Shown: in pieces, positions 9,701 to 18,953 of the stretch
Layout of the letters: each line of letters starts with the position of its first letter
How positions within the stretch are numbered: position 1 is the stretch's first letter
DNA from: a virus
Length of the DNA: 37,592 nucleotides
Reading direction: 5' to 3' (one strand)
IMG/VR virus record: IMGVR_UViG_3300030331_005561
Span: 1-37,592 of that record
Made by a program: the position numbers and the translations under genes
The notes under the pieces: model-generated
Databases searched by the model: none
Seen by the model: only the letters and a program-made list of their open reading frames with translations
Told to the model about the DNA's origin: nothing

Positions 9701-10295
9701 TTACAACTCTACCAGAAGTTAAATCTGAAACCTTAGCAGAGGCAAGAGTGGCAATACCAGTAATATTAAGGTTTCTACCTCCTATCTCATCATATGTAAT
9801 ATCTCCAACAACATTTAAATCTCCACCAACCGTCATAATACCAGCAATGGAAAGCCCACCGTGGGATTGAATGGTTACACCAGATCCAACTTTTATCGTA
9901 TTAGAAAAAGTGGAAAGTCCTGTTACGTTTAAATTACCAGCAGTCGTAACACCACTCGCATTACTTAGGAAATGAATATATGCCTCTGTTAGGATACCTA
10001 CCCTAACTGTTCCTATACCAGAAACACTTAAATCTTCAAATGATAACGCACCAGCAAGAGTTGATATACCCGTTACATTCAAAAAGTCACAAACCGCACT
10101 CGTTATTATACCTGTCGCAATCGTTGCTACACCACTTACTTGAATATCCGTACAAGCAATACCACCCTGAACATCGAGCAGCATACTAGGAATGGTACTA
10201 GCAATACCAACTCGGTTACTCGAAGGATCAGCAAAAATAAGATCGGTATTAACCTCTAAACCGTTCTTTACAACGAAATTCTTATTTACAGCCAT
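6723..10295 (-). CDS. Long repetitive tail fibre protein (1190 residues)
   Basis: The N-terminus (AVNKNFVVKNGLEVNTDL, then RVGIASTIPSMLLDVQG) is typical of large cyanophage fibre proteins. Residues about 40-200 are short beta repeats of the form LNVTGISTL/ATIATGI. The middle (about 220-980) is built from GNVTGNVTGNCTGSSGSCTG units joined to larger units containing TYYVVFADTSSTTAGE and GGITYNPSTNVLSATSF, consistent with a fibrous beta structure. The last 190 residues hold two related sandwich-like copies, each with a PAGSAVELLKQPK/PADATVELCEQPK motif. No intramolecular chaperone (S74) motif is seen. It starts at ATG 10295 behind a perfect TATAAATA late promoter. Ser/Thr/Gly/Val dominate the composition, and there are repeated Cys pairs. 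It probably forms the shaft of a fibre. Confidence 0.85.
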   Translation of the reverse strand: MAVNKNFVVKNGLEVNTDLIFADPSSNRVGIASTIPSMLLDVQGGIACTDIQVSGVATIATGIITSAVCDFLNVTGISTLAGALSFEDLSVSGIGTVRVGILTEAYIHFLSNASGVTTAGNLNVTGLSTFSNTIKVGSGVTIQSHGGLSIAGIMTVGGDLNVVGDITYDEIGGRNLNITGIATLASAKVSDLTSGRVVTVGTGGELQDASTFTFSGGTVTATAFAGDLTGDVTGDVSGSSGSCTGNSVTATTATTATNVTVTANNSTDETVFPIFVDGATGAQGAESDTGLTYNPNSGTLTATKFSGDGSLITGVASTDFINTGTAVTITNNVNISGITTVSNNVNITGITTTTAIADQTGSVGTANSILSSTGSALAWINANTTSVDNASKVGTNADSTDATQFVAFLGASTGNNPVRVNTGFTINPSSNKLTIGALDVNGGVITLDADADTTITADTDDQIDIAFGGNDRITMSTGLISIKNDGSQSQVRLYCESSNAHYLALQAPAHSAFSGNPTVTLPASTTTLVGRDTTDTLTNKTLTSPTITGTGAIAGTFTGNVTGNVTGNCTGSSGSCTGNAATATEATNVTVTSDTANTAYRVPFVSANSGTAAIYADNDSGMTYNPSTNVLTAGSFTGNVTGNVTGNCTGSSGSCTGNAATASNASVADTVDITATSSDATYYVVFADTSSTTAGETMRVDGGITYNPSTNVLSATSFTGNVTGNVTGNCTGSSGSCTGNAATASVATSVTVTDESSDTSCNVLFADTSTGNLSVKSGSNLTFNSSTGLLVASGFSGDGSSLSDINGSNITSGTVAAARVATLNQNTTGNAGSADTVDITATSTDATYYVVFADTSSTTAGETMRVDGGITYNPSTNVLSATSFTGNVTGNVTGNCTGSSGSCTGTANVATNVTATANNTTNETVYPTFVDGTTGSQGIETDSGLTYNPSTGLMTATAFSGDGSALTGIAAGGSGQFNTSISSATAYLLTTSMAVATTASASTSIRTVVHSIHIVNISGSEVTVSGEMQSSFSFAHTIPVPAGSAVELLKQPKVLGPSETIELQASAGGSLYATIILEEKEDTALWDAQVDVTSAATYTDLYTSTTYPSVVQSILLANDDGANDVKARVIWTDGSNSLQSYLCYDMVIPADATVELCEQPKYLAAGYKLRVYANVADRLEVTASGSQIVS
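7579..9620 (-). repeat. Intragenic DNA repeats in the long fibre gene
   Basis: A block of about 65-70 bp encoding GNVTGNVTGNCTGSSGSCTG recurs near 7579-7648, 8070-8150, 8319-8390 and 8555-8630, with a diverged copy near 9555-9620. A longer block of about 130 bp (TYNPSTNVLSATSF / TYYVVFADTSSTTAGE region) is nearly identical at about 7671-7800 and 8168-8295. Nucleotide identity is high, beyond what protein constraint requires, so recent duplication or recombination is likely. Boundaries are approximate and were read by eye. Confidence 0.75.
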
Positions 10296-10326
10296 TTTGG
10301 GTTCACTCTCCCCCGATATTTTTTAT

Positions 10327-10334
10327 TATTTATA
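10327..10334 (-). promoter_or_regulatory. Late promoter TATAAATA for the fibre gene
   Basis: The minus strand reads TATAAATA exactly, the T4 late consensus. It sits in the 45-nt gap between the stop of the adhesin-like gene (10341) and the ATG at 10295, leaving about 31 nt to the start codon. A GGGGGAG purine stretch lies in the leader and may serve as the ribosome site. Confidence 0.7.
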
Positions 10335-10340
10335 TAACTT

Positions 10341-12995
10341 TTACTCTATCCAACCTCCACCAGGTGCTTCAGCAACTATCTTCAGGTATCCCACTTTCAG
10401 TGTGTTACCTCCTACTGTATTAGAGACAATAGAAGATCCAGTAAATTCTCCACTATTATATCCTCCTCCACCACCTCCACCAATATTTCTCTCTAAACCA
10501 CCACCATTTCCACCTCTGGCTCCACCGCCACCGCCAGCAGAATATACGGAAGAACTATTTCCTTGACCATAACCACCATTCCACTGATAATTTAAACCTG
10601 CTTTATATCCTCTCTTCACAAGAACACCAAACGTAGAAGTTTGTGTTCCATCTGCACCTGTGAAAACTGTGGTCACACCCCCTATATCAGCACAAGGTGC
10701 GATTCCTTGAGTCTGCCAATAATCACCTATGGTACATCCCCCAACATATCCACCCACAAAATGTCCCCAGTCACCAAAAAAGGCGAGTCCAGGTGGTACT
10801 GTTGAAGTTGCTGCACGATCTATCCTACGAGCAAATGATCCAACTGATGGGTCACTACTATTAGGCGTAACAATAGCATCAAGCGGATTTAAATTCTCTG
10901 CTCCAGTAACTCCTTGTCCTCCTACACCAAATCCATTAAAGGCAAAAGGTGAACTAGTTCCATCCAAACCAGCACCACCACCATTTCCTTTTGCAAATCC
11001 AGCTGCACCACCTCCACCACATGCCATCAATAACTCTCCTCCTCTATAGAAGAATGATCCTCCACCACCAAACTGACCACGAGCACCCCATCCACCTGAA
11101 GGCCATATGGCAGCACCTAAGTTAACAACATACTCTTGTTGCTGTGCCAGATCCATAATCCAAGTGGTTACTCCACCTTCACCACCTGGTCCTGAAATAC
11201 CTTGAGTATCAACACCAGTACCAGCAGCACCTCCCATTGTGATCTTAACTTTAAAACTTCCTTCTGGTGCATAGAATGAATATATTCTATTCCAGTTAGA
11301 GGTAACACTCAATGCATCTGAAGGAGTAATTACTAAAGGTGTTGTGGTTAAATCAACCTGATCAGTATTATATAATGTAGCATTAACATCAAATTCTTCA
11401 AGATAAATTATTCTTCTTTCTCCACTATCAATAGAAGTATAGGTAACAACATCAGATAAAAGAGGAGAATTAGCTGCAGTTGGATGTGAAATAGAGGATC
11501 TGATTGTGTTAATTCCTGCCACATTAGATTTAACTGTAAGTGTAGGAGTTGTAGCACCACTAACGGTAAACTTACCTCCTTCATTTGCATTAGAGGGATA
11601 GAACCTACTATTAGGCCAAATAATTCTTACTGCTCCAGTTCCTCCTGCTCCACCATTACCACTACGAGTGTCTGGATGATAAACTGATCCACCACCACCT
11701 CCAAAGAGACCTCCATTTCCTCCACCTACAGGTTCAGAATATCTAAATCCTTCAGGTCTTGAACCATCAGATACTTTAGTAGCAGCTGTTACATTTTCTC
11801 CAGCAGTTCCACCTGAACCACCACCTCCACCGTTTATGACTGCACCATCTATCGTGCTTACATCTTCTCCATCAGAACCTGTATCACCATTTCCAAATAC
11901 TCCTGTACCACCACCTCCAGCTCCTCCACCTGTTACAGTGGCAGAACCACCAGTTCCCCCTCCACCACCTAAATCGGCAGAATATCCACCAGATCCACCT
12001 CCTCCACCAAAACTTCCACCGCTTCCACCACTTTGTCCACCATCACCCGCAAAACCTCCACCAAGAGCTTTTCCTCCACTTCCTCTTACCGTATCGCTAT
12101 CAATAAACCAACTATCCTTTCCATTATTAGCATCTCTTCTACGAGTGGGAGAACCAGCACCACCTTCACCCACAACTAAATTGTAAGTCTGACCTGGCAC
12201 CACGGTGATATTATTGTTCCAACCAAGGCCTCCTCCACCACCACCTGACATTGCTTCTCCACCATCTACTGCACCACCAGTTCCACCACCACCTCCACCA
12301 ATAGCAACTGCTGCTACTGCGGTAACTCCCTCTGGAGCAGTCCATGTGTGAGATCCTGGTTCAGTGAAAATAATATCTCCTTCTTCCTCTCCAGAACCAG
12401 AACTAGTATCAGTTACACCATCATTAATGGTAGTTCCATTAAGTAACCAACTATAAACAATATCTGCAGTTGTATTGTCAGTAACATCAGCTACCACAGT
12501 AAAGTCTGCATCGGTGTTTATATTAGCAGCGAGACTTACAGGTTGAGTAGTAAAGGAAAGTGTAGGTTCAACTAAAAGTCCAACAGTATTTGATTTTAAT
12601 GGAGCATTAACAGCATTACCCGTAGACCTTGCTGTACCTGCTGTGATAGGACTACTACCATAAGCTGAAGCAACATAACTTGCTTCGAGAAAAAATTGTC
12701 TTCCTGTGTCTTCAGGATTAGATAAATTAGATATGGTTAATGTTGATCCCCCACCAACAGCAGCAGTGGTTGCACTACCTGTTATATTTGCACCATCGGA
12801 AAGTTTACCAACACCAACCTCATACCATTGGTAGGAGAGATGTCCAGTGCCTGTTGGTTCTGATGTTACAACTGCTGTAAAAGTAGCAGTAGTGGCATTT
12901 GTAGTTATCCCAACTGGTTGTGTTGTATATGAAAGAAAAGGCCCGTTTAGGTCAATACTAGTTGGAATACTACGATGTATTTTAAATCCTATCAT
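10341..12995 (-). CDS. Ig-like / glycine-rich adhesin candidate (884 residues)
   Basis: An Ig-like domain is at about 20-140 (LSYQWYEVG ... STLTISNLSNPEDTG). A second begins at about 146 (LSFTTQPVSLAANI ... YSWLLNGTTINDG) and appears to resume at about 475 (KFTVSGATTPTLTVKS). Between them, residues about 207-470 form a glycine-rich domain that opens with FTEPGSHTWTAPEGVTAVAA and runs through many poly-Gly stretches to GAVRIIWP. A second glycine-rich domain (about 570-884) opens with RIYSFYAPEGSFKVKITMGG and ends LKVGYLKIVAEAPGGGW. Glycine-rich sandwiches of this type form polyglycine-II cores in T-even gp38 adhesins, so I infer receptor binding. The start ATG overlaps the upstream stop (ATGA). 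There is no signal peptide. Host receptor and exact fold are unknown. Confidence 0.75.
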   Translation of the reverse strand: MIGFKIHRSIPTSIDLNGPFLSYTTQPVGITTNATTATFTAVVTSEPTGTGHLSYQWYEVGVGKLSDGANITGSATTAAVGGGSTLTISNLSNPEDTGRQFFLEASYVASAYGSSPITAGTARSTGNAVNAPLKSNTVGLLVEPTLSFTTQPVSLAANINTDADFTVVADVTDNTTADIVYSWLLNGTTINDGVTDTSSGSGEEEGDIIFTEPGSHTWTAPEGVTAVAAVAIGGGGGGTGGAVDGGEAMSGGGGGGLGWNNNITVVPGQTYNLVVGEGGAGSPTRRRDANNGKDSWFIDSDTVRGSGGKALGGGFAGDGGQSGGSGGSFGGGGGSGGYSADLGGGGGTGGSATVTGGGAGGGGTGVFGNGDTGSDGEDVSTIDGAVINGGGGGSGGTAGENVTAATKVSDGSRPEGFRYSEPVGGGNGGLFGGGGGSVYHPDTRSGNGGAGGTGAVRIIWPNSRFYPSNANEGGKFTVSGATTPTLTVKSNVAGINTIRSSISHPTAANSPLLSDVVTYTSIDSGERRIIYLEEFDVNATLYNTDQVDLTTTPLVITPSDALSVTSNWNRIYSFYAPEGSFKVKITMGGAAGTGVDTQGISGPGGEGGVTTWIMDLAQQQEYVVNLGAAIWPSGGWGARGQFGGGGSFFYRGGELLMACGGGGAAGFAKGNGGGAGLDGTSSPFAFNGFGVGGQGVTGAENLNPLDAIVTPNSSDPSVGSFARRIDRAATSTVPPGLAFFGDWGHFVGGYVGGCTIGDYWQTQGIAPCADIGGVTTVFTGADGTQTSTFGVLVKRGYKAGLNYQWNGGYGQGNSSSVYSAGGGGGARGGNGGGLERNIGGGGGGGYNSGEFTGSSIVSNTVGGNTLKVGYLKIVAEAPGGGWIE

Positions 12996-15900
12996 GCGAA
13001 GTTTTGTCCTCCGACAACGCCATATAGTCCTGAAGAAGTAATATTAGATCCATCAAATGTCATAAATGAATACACATCTGTTTTTGATGCTGCTTGAGTT
13101 ACCTCTGGTATCACACCTCCTGCAGGCCAGTAAACTGGGATTGCCGTTCCACCTACATTCTTAAAGGTAGCAATGCCCACAGAATATCCAGTGGAATCTT
13201 GAACCACTTTAAGAGTAAAGGCTGTTGATCCTGCTGGTGCATTCTTCAAAGTAAAGGAGGTTACTGCTTCATCTACAGTTAGGGTAAATGATTGAGCAAC
13301 TGCAAGGTCAATAGTAACAACACCACTTGATATATCAAGATCCTCTACATTTTCAAAGTAAGTCTTAAATTTAGTAGAACCCTCTAAATCTATATCTGAT
13401 CTTGGAACTCCTGTTCCCAAACCAACGTTACCAGAGGAGGTAGTCACCGCACTTCCAACCATTAAGGTAGTAGCAGTTACAATTCCTGTGACAATATTAC
13501 TGGAGGAACTATTTAAATTATAAGTGGTTGCACTTAGTGCTCCTCCAACCTGAAGATCTTGAGTGGTCGTAAATCCAGCAAAGACTGCTGTATTCCTCAC
13601 ATATAAAGCTGTGGTTCCTATACCTGTGGTTCCCACATCCAACATATAATCAGGTTTGGAATTACCAATACCTATGCGTTTGGATGCAGCATTAATTGGA
13701 GCATATCCAGCAGAAGTTCCTGATCCAACAGACTCCCATAAACTATCGGTAGCAAGGTTACTTAGTAAAGAACCATCACCTTTAAAGCTAACTGCTGTTA
13801 CAATACCAGCAACATTAACATTACCCTCAATATTAAGTTTATATCCATTGGCAGTTGTTCCAATACCAACTCCAGTTCCATCAACAGCAAACTCAGAACT
13901 TCCTGATCCTACCTGTAAAGTATTCAAACCAGGTGAGGTAGTTCCAATACCTAGTTGATCAAAGACTCCGATATCAAGTGTCTTAGATAGACTAATGTTA
14001 CCAAAGCGATACCAATCATTATCTGTGGTATAAATCCAACCACTATATCCACCGCTAGTAGGATTAGCAAAGTAAGTTATGTCACCAGGATTACCTGCAA
14101 GGGATGGGGTACCAACTCCAATGGTTTGTTTTCTTGAGACCGTAGCATCACCTTGTAAAAACAAGGAGTTAGATTCAATACCTTTACTTGAGGTTGATGT
14201 AAGTTTATTGTTAAAGATTACAGGGCCATCAAACTCAGATATAATATTGGCATTCGGGCCACCCTCAACTCTTAATGATCTACTGATAGATGCTTCAAGT
14301 GGAGTAAGAACATCAAATCCAATGTTAATACCACCCTCAGATGCATCCTCACCAGTAATGGTAGGAATCGGAGCATCAAATACTTCTTCCTGACCTGTTG
14401 CAGAACTTACTTTCTTATTACCAATATAGAAGTCACCAGCATCATTCATACCAGTGTAAACATTAACACCACCATCTCTTCTAGTGGATTGTGCTAATAG
14501 TTCTTCTTGAGCAGTAAGACTTCTATCTTGCTTATCAGGAAGTGCAGTTGAGTAGTTACCTGGCCCAAATCCGACATATTCAAAGGTATGTCCTGATGCA
14601 CGAATGATAGAGTTTCTTCTAAATTCAACAGGACGGCAATTAATACGTGTTACTACAGTATTATTAACATGAGTAGCAGCTTTTGTTCCTTGAACCCCTC
14701 TGAATACAGTGATTGGATTACTAGTGACAGTTGATTTGACTCTTACAATTTCAGATTCAATTAAGAGGTAGTCACCAATGTTAACATCTAAATTATCAAC
14801 GTTAGTTAATTCAATATTGGTGGTAGTTTCTGTCAGAACAGCAGCAGATAAAGTAGTTGTAATACCCGCATACTCAGCAATTTGTCTACCTGATAGATTC
14901 TCCTCTTCAAAAGTAATGTTACCACCAGTTGCCGTGTATCCAAACTTATAGGCGAACATCGTACCTGTGGCATCAGGTGCAGTCGTTCCTATTCCTATGT
15001 TAATGTTAAATGATGTTTGATCATTAATCTTCTTAACAATGAAATCACCACGATAAAGTTCTCTTTGAGATCCACCTAATTTAACTTTATTATCTACAGT
15101 TAAACCATGTCTCTGTGCCGTAGTAACAATACCTGTACCAGTGTCCTTATTATAATTGAACGCTGATACATTCAATGTTTGACCACTAAGATAAGCAGTC
15201 GCAGCTGAAAGATCGGTTGTTCCTACACCTAAGGTAGTAGCAGAACCAACAGTGGACGCAGATGCTACTTGTATTTCCTTAGTGTTTTTGGTAATACTTG
15301 TTCCTATACCAACCGATCCTTCCGAAGAACCTACTTGAGTAATTCTATAAAGAGTGTTGAACTCATTATCACTGGCAGGAAGAACACCTTGAATCTGAAT
15401 AGTATCTCCTACGTTATCATAAATTTCAGTAACAGTAACCATACCCACAGTATGTGGAGCAGTGGTTCCTACACCAACAACATGAAGACTATTACCTATT
15501 CCATAGGCACTTCCTCCATCCATTATCTTCAGTGCAACTAAGTTACCAGCATCATTAACTTCCACTCTAGCAGTCGCATGAGCTCCAGTGACCGATGTAC
15601 CAATACCAACTAACTTAGCATCATAGAGGAATCCAGCAGATCCATCTCCATATCCCGTACCACTTTCTGCAATAGAAACATTAATAACACGATTTAAACC
15701 ATGATCAATGGTGGTAAAGATAGTATGAGCAGTACCAGCTGTATTAGAAGTAATCTCTGTAATTCCAAATCCAACATTCCAATCAAATATTCCTTCTTCT
15801 ATCGTCTCCTTAGTGATACTATGTTGAGGAGTATCAACAACCACTGCACCAATAGGATCTGGAAGAGCATATGATGTTGTTGCTCGTGGATCAGATTCAG

Positions 15901-18900
15901 GATTATCTCTATTTGTTTGAGGATATAATTTCTGAATGGGTTGAGAATATCTCTCTGTAGAGAATGGACTTGCAGTTGGTTCATTAGATGCATTAGTCAG
16001 TAATAAGTAGTAGATACCATCTTGCACTCCACCAATATACTCCTGAACCTGTTGAGCTCTATAAACTTGGAAAGTTCCAGGAAACTCCTTTTGAGTAAAT
16101 GTAGGAAGACTTGTTGTTCTAGAATCAATATTACTTGTGAAAGTTCCAGGTCCAGTAGTTCTTGGAAGAGATACTACAAATTCTCTTGCACTTGTTATTC
16201 CAGTGACATTGAATGTTCCATTAAATCCAGAATTAGCAGTTCCAACTGGGTTATTAGCACTCTTTACATTTTTAATTTCAACTTGAGCTCCTGATTTTAA
16301 ACCATGAGGCATTTCTGAAAGGAAATGACCAACATCACTACTCCAACGTGCATGAGATAGGAAACTAAAATTCCTTAACTCATCTTTATTACTTAAACTA
16401 ACAGTAGTGGGACTAAAGAAACTAGCAACCTCTGCATCTGTGGCTCCAGTTACATTACTTGATTCCTCTAAAATATAACCATCAACAGGAGGACGTGCAG
16501 AAGTAATTCCACTAGCAGCAGGAATTACATAACGAGCCCTATAGACTGTATCAATAGTATTCCTAGTATCTGGTTGTCTTTCAATGAATGTTCTAGGTGT
16601 TGCTTCTCCTAAGGATGTAGACCCTAGACCAACAATGGTAGAGAAAATATCATTATCGGTAGCAGCAGTTCCAACCGTCACATACCATTGAGTTTCATTA
16701 CTATCATATTGAATTGGATGTCCGATCTCTCCTGCAATTTTATCAGATACTCTACTTTCAATATGAAGAATACCACCTTTATTATTGATAGAAATTGCTT
16801 CTCCAGAAACTGCATCATTAAGTGTTTGACCAACTTTAACTTGATTGTCATTTATACCATCAGTTATCGCAAAATATACTGTATTGGAATCTAATCCATC
16901 AGGAAGATGTCCATTTTCAGCAATGACTCTAACTGTTTCACCTTCTAAGAAATTATGATCTGCTGTTAAAGTAAAGGTATTGTTTGTAATACTAGTAATA
17001 CCAGCTGCTGATCTTCCAACAGTAAATACTTTTTCAGATGAAACTTCAGTGGTTGAAAGTTCAGTATTAGGCATCACGATTCGTGCCTTATGCTGATTAG
17101 TATTTCCCGAAGAATCAGGGATGAGAACATTTAATTTATCATTGTTCTTTGCACCAACTCTATAACCTTCTATTACACTACTTGGTTTAACATCTTGGTT
17201 AGTTTGATTATAAAGATATAAACGACTAGTTGATCCAACACCTACTGCTGATCCTGTTTTATTAACATCAATCGCATCATACTCAATACCAATTGTAGAT
17301 GTTTCTAATTGTTTTGGTGGAATAATATGAGTGATATATCCAACATCATCTCTTGTAAAGGCATTTCTTTTAAATCCTATGGAAACTAATGATTTTGCAC
17401 CAAAGTTAGAGTTAGAGTTAGTGACAGATAAGTCACCACCAGACTCAGCTAATAAGTGTTGTGCATAACCAATAGCAAATACAGAAACTATCTGTATAAC
17501 AGAATCATTGCTAGCTCTGATGTGCCAGTTTTTATATGAAGGTTTATATATTGCTCTTGAATCTGAATTTATATTTTCATTACCCGCAAAGGAACTATCC
17601 TTATACTCTCCACTATCCTCATCATACTTAACGAATGCATTATTATCCTTCTGTAGACCAATACCCGTAAACTGAGCAACAACCATAGATTTGAATCCAG
17701 TTGCTCTTGCTCCATCGGCAAACATACCACACATACCAAATACAGATCTCAATGATATGTTGAAGATATATGGAGAGGCAGATGTAACAGTATCAACCTG
17801 AAGATTAACTGTTGAACCTGTTACAGAGGGAAGTGCATTTACAGGTGCATTTAATACTTGATACTTAAATTCTGTGATTCCATTTGAATCTGTGGTAACA
17901 ACATCACTGACCACAAAATTACCACTATATCCCTCTGCTGTAATTCCATCAACTTGGAATGCAGTATCTACATCTAATCCTTTTAATGCTTTAGTTAATT
18001 CAACTGTAATTTCAGTAGAAGTCGTAGATCCATCACCAGCCTTAATGCTAGAAATTCCAACAGATCCACTTACAGGTCCAACAATCCTAAATTCATCAAC
18101 TTTAGGTTGAATGTCAAGACCTGATGAAGGATAATCTGGTTCAATCTCTCTACCAGAGGAAGGGCCATACGCAAGACCTACTTTCTCATAGTAAATATCA
18201 AGATCAGTTCTTGCTGCATCAAAATCAGATATAAATGCATCGTTGATTTTTACATCATTAACACCATCAGCATACTCAAAAACTGTTAGTTTATTGTGAG
18301 AATAATTGGGAACGAACTCACTTCTTGAATAATCTCTATATACCGTTCCATTAGGATCTCCATCAAAAATACTGAACTGCCATAGGTAACAAGCACCAGT
18401 TACCCTAAAAATAGCAGTTCTTTCAATATTATCATTCTCAGGATTAGGAACATACTTAGGACGTATCTTTGTCTTTCTTAAATCTAAACCAACAAGAGAA
18501 GTACCACGAGGAAGAATAACACCCCCATAGACACTATTCATCTTATAAAGGGCATTATCTACGTCATTAAGATCATAATTGGTAGAGAGAGACCAAGCTG
18601 AAAAGTCTGTTGAATTACCACCATCCCTTAATCTAAACTCATTTGTTCCTAAACTACTATCAGGAATCCATCCAGGTCTATTATCTACAACATGCTCACC
18701 AGGATAAAGAAGAATGGTTGTCTTACCAAATCTATCATTATCTAACCCTTTTTGATATGAAAATCTCGCTGCTTCAATAAGAGCTCTTTGAATAGTCTTA
18801 AATGGACGAGTTAATGAATTTCCCTGATTCTCAATACTGTCTGTGGCATCCAAATCATTCGGATTAACATACAGAATATTACCACGAACATTCTTCAGGA

Positions 18901-18925
18901 AATTATCTAGACGACTGAGAGGCAT
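12992..18925 (-). CDS. Giant virion structural protein (1977 residues)
   Basis: This is the largest gene here, a conserved type of very long cyanophage structural protein. Residues 1-110 (MPLSRLDNFLKNVRGNILYV, then TRPFKTIQRALIEAARF and TTILLYPGEHVVDN) look like the entry to a pectate-lyase-like beta-helix. The middle has several beta modules sharing an HGL-x-x-G/V pattern (MPHGLKSGAQVEI, DHGLNRVINVSI, RHGLTVDNKVKL). From about residue 1640 there are fibre repeats (IGIGTT, LQVGGALSATTYNL, FKGDGSLLSNL) like those in the gene at 6723. The last 122 residues (from YFENVEDLDI) match the beta tip found at the end of many phage fibres, ending GLYGVVGGQNFA. It is probably a long fibre or baseplate-attached fibre. 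Its precise virion position is not readable from sequence. Confidence 0.78.
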   Translation of the reverse strand: MPLSRLDNFLKNVRGNILYVNPNDLDATDSIENQGNSLTRPFKTIQRALIEAARFSYQKGLDNDRFGKTTILLYPGEHVVDNRPGWIPDSSLGTNEFRLRDGGNSTDFSAWSLSTNYDLNDVDNALYKMNSVYGGVILPRGTSLVGLDLRKTKIRPKYVPNPENDNIERTAIFRVTGACYLWQFSIFDGDPNGTVYRDYSRSEFVPNYSHNKLTVFEYADGVNDVKINDAFISDFDAARTDLDIYYEKVGLAYGPSSGREIEPDYPSSGLDIQPKVDEFRIVGPVSGSVGISSIKAGDGSTTSTEITVELTKALKGLDVDTAFQVDGITAEGYSGNFVVSDVVTTDSNGITEFKYQVLNAPVNALPSVTGSTVNLQVDTVTSASPYIFNISLRSVFGMCGMFADGARATGFKSMVVAQFTGIGLQKDNNAFVKYDEDSGEYKDSSFAGNENINSDSRAIYKPSYKNWHIRASNDSVIQIVSVFAIGYAQHLLAESGGDLSVTNSNSNFGAKSLVSIGFKRNAFTRDDVGYITHIIPPKQLETSTIGIEYDAIDVNKTGSAVGVGSTSRLYLYNQTNQDVKPSSVIEGYRVGAKNNDKLNVLIPDSSGNTNQHKARIVMPNTELSTTEVSSEKVFTVGRSAAGITSITNNTFTLTADHNFLEGETVRVIAENGHLPDGLDSNTVYFAITDGINDNQVKVGQTLNDAVSGEAISINNKGGILHIESRVSDKIAGEIGHPIQYDSNETQWYVTVGTAATDNDIFSTIVGLGSTSLGEATPRTFIERQPDTRNTIDTVYRARYVIPAASGITSARPPVDGYILEESSNVTGATDAEVASFFSPTTVSLSNKDELRNFSFLSHARWSSDVGHFLSEMPHGLKSGAQVEIKNVKSANNPVGTANSGFNGTFNVTGITSAREFVVSLPRTTGPGTFTSNIDSRTTSLPTFTQKEFPGTFQVYRAQQVQEYIGGVQDGIYYLLLTNASNEPTASPFSTERYSQPIQKLYPQTNRDNPESDPRATTSYALPDPIGAVVVDTPQHSITKETIEEGIFDWNVGFGITEITSNTAGTAHTIFTTIDHGLNRVINVSIAESGTGYGDGSAGFLYDAKLVGIGTSVTGAHATARVEVNDAGNLVALKIMDGGSAYGIGNSLHVVGVGTTAPHTVGMVTVTEIYDNVGDTIQIQGVLPASDNEFNTLYRITQVGSSEGSVGIGTSITKNTKEIQVASASTVGSATTLGVGTTDLSAATAYLSGQTLNVSAFNYNKDTGTGIVTTAQRHGLTVDNKVKLGGSQRELYRGDFIVKKINDQTSFNINIGIGTTAPDATGTMFAYKFGYTATGGNITFEEENLSGRQIAEYAGITTTLSAAVLTETTTNIELTNVDNLDVNIGDYLLIESEIVRVKSTVTSNPITVFRGVQGTKAATHVNNTVVTRINCRPVEFRRNSIIRASGHTFEYVGFGPGNYSTALPDKQDRSLTAQEELLAQSTRRDGGVNVYTGMNDAGDFYIGNKKVSSATGQEEVFDAPIPTITGEDASEGGINIGFDVLTPLEASISRSLRVEGGPNANIISEFDGPVIFNNKLTSTSSKGIESNSLFLQGDATVSRKQTIGVGTPSLAGNPGDITYFANPTSGGYSGWIYTTDNDWYRFGNISLSKTLDIGVFDQLGIGTTSPGLNTLQVGSGSSEFAVDGTGVGIGTTANGYKLNIEGNVNVAGIVTAVSFKGDGSLLSNLATDSLWESVGSGTSAGYAPINAASKRIGIGNSKPDYMLDVGTTGIGTTALYVRNTAVFAGFTTTQDLQVGGALSATTYNLNSSSSNIVTGIVTATTLMVGSAVTTSSGNVGLGTGVPRSDIDLEGSTKFKTYFENVEDLDISSGVVTIDLAVAQSFTLTVDEAVTSFTLKNAPAGSTAFTLKVVQDSTGYSVGIATFKNVGGTAIPVYWPAGGVIPEVTQAASKTDVYSFMTFDGSNITSSGLYGVVGGQNFA

Positions 18926-18953
18926 CTTATTTGCACGGTAGTTCTATTATGAT

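Noticed and set aside
11836-12186. Proline-rich rightward ORF
   Set aside because: It is the complement of poly-glycine codons of the 884-residue protein (GGN read as NCC), not a gene.
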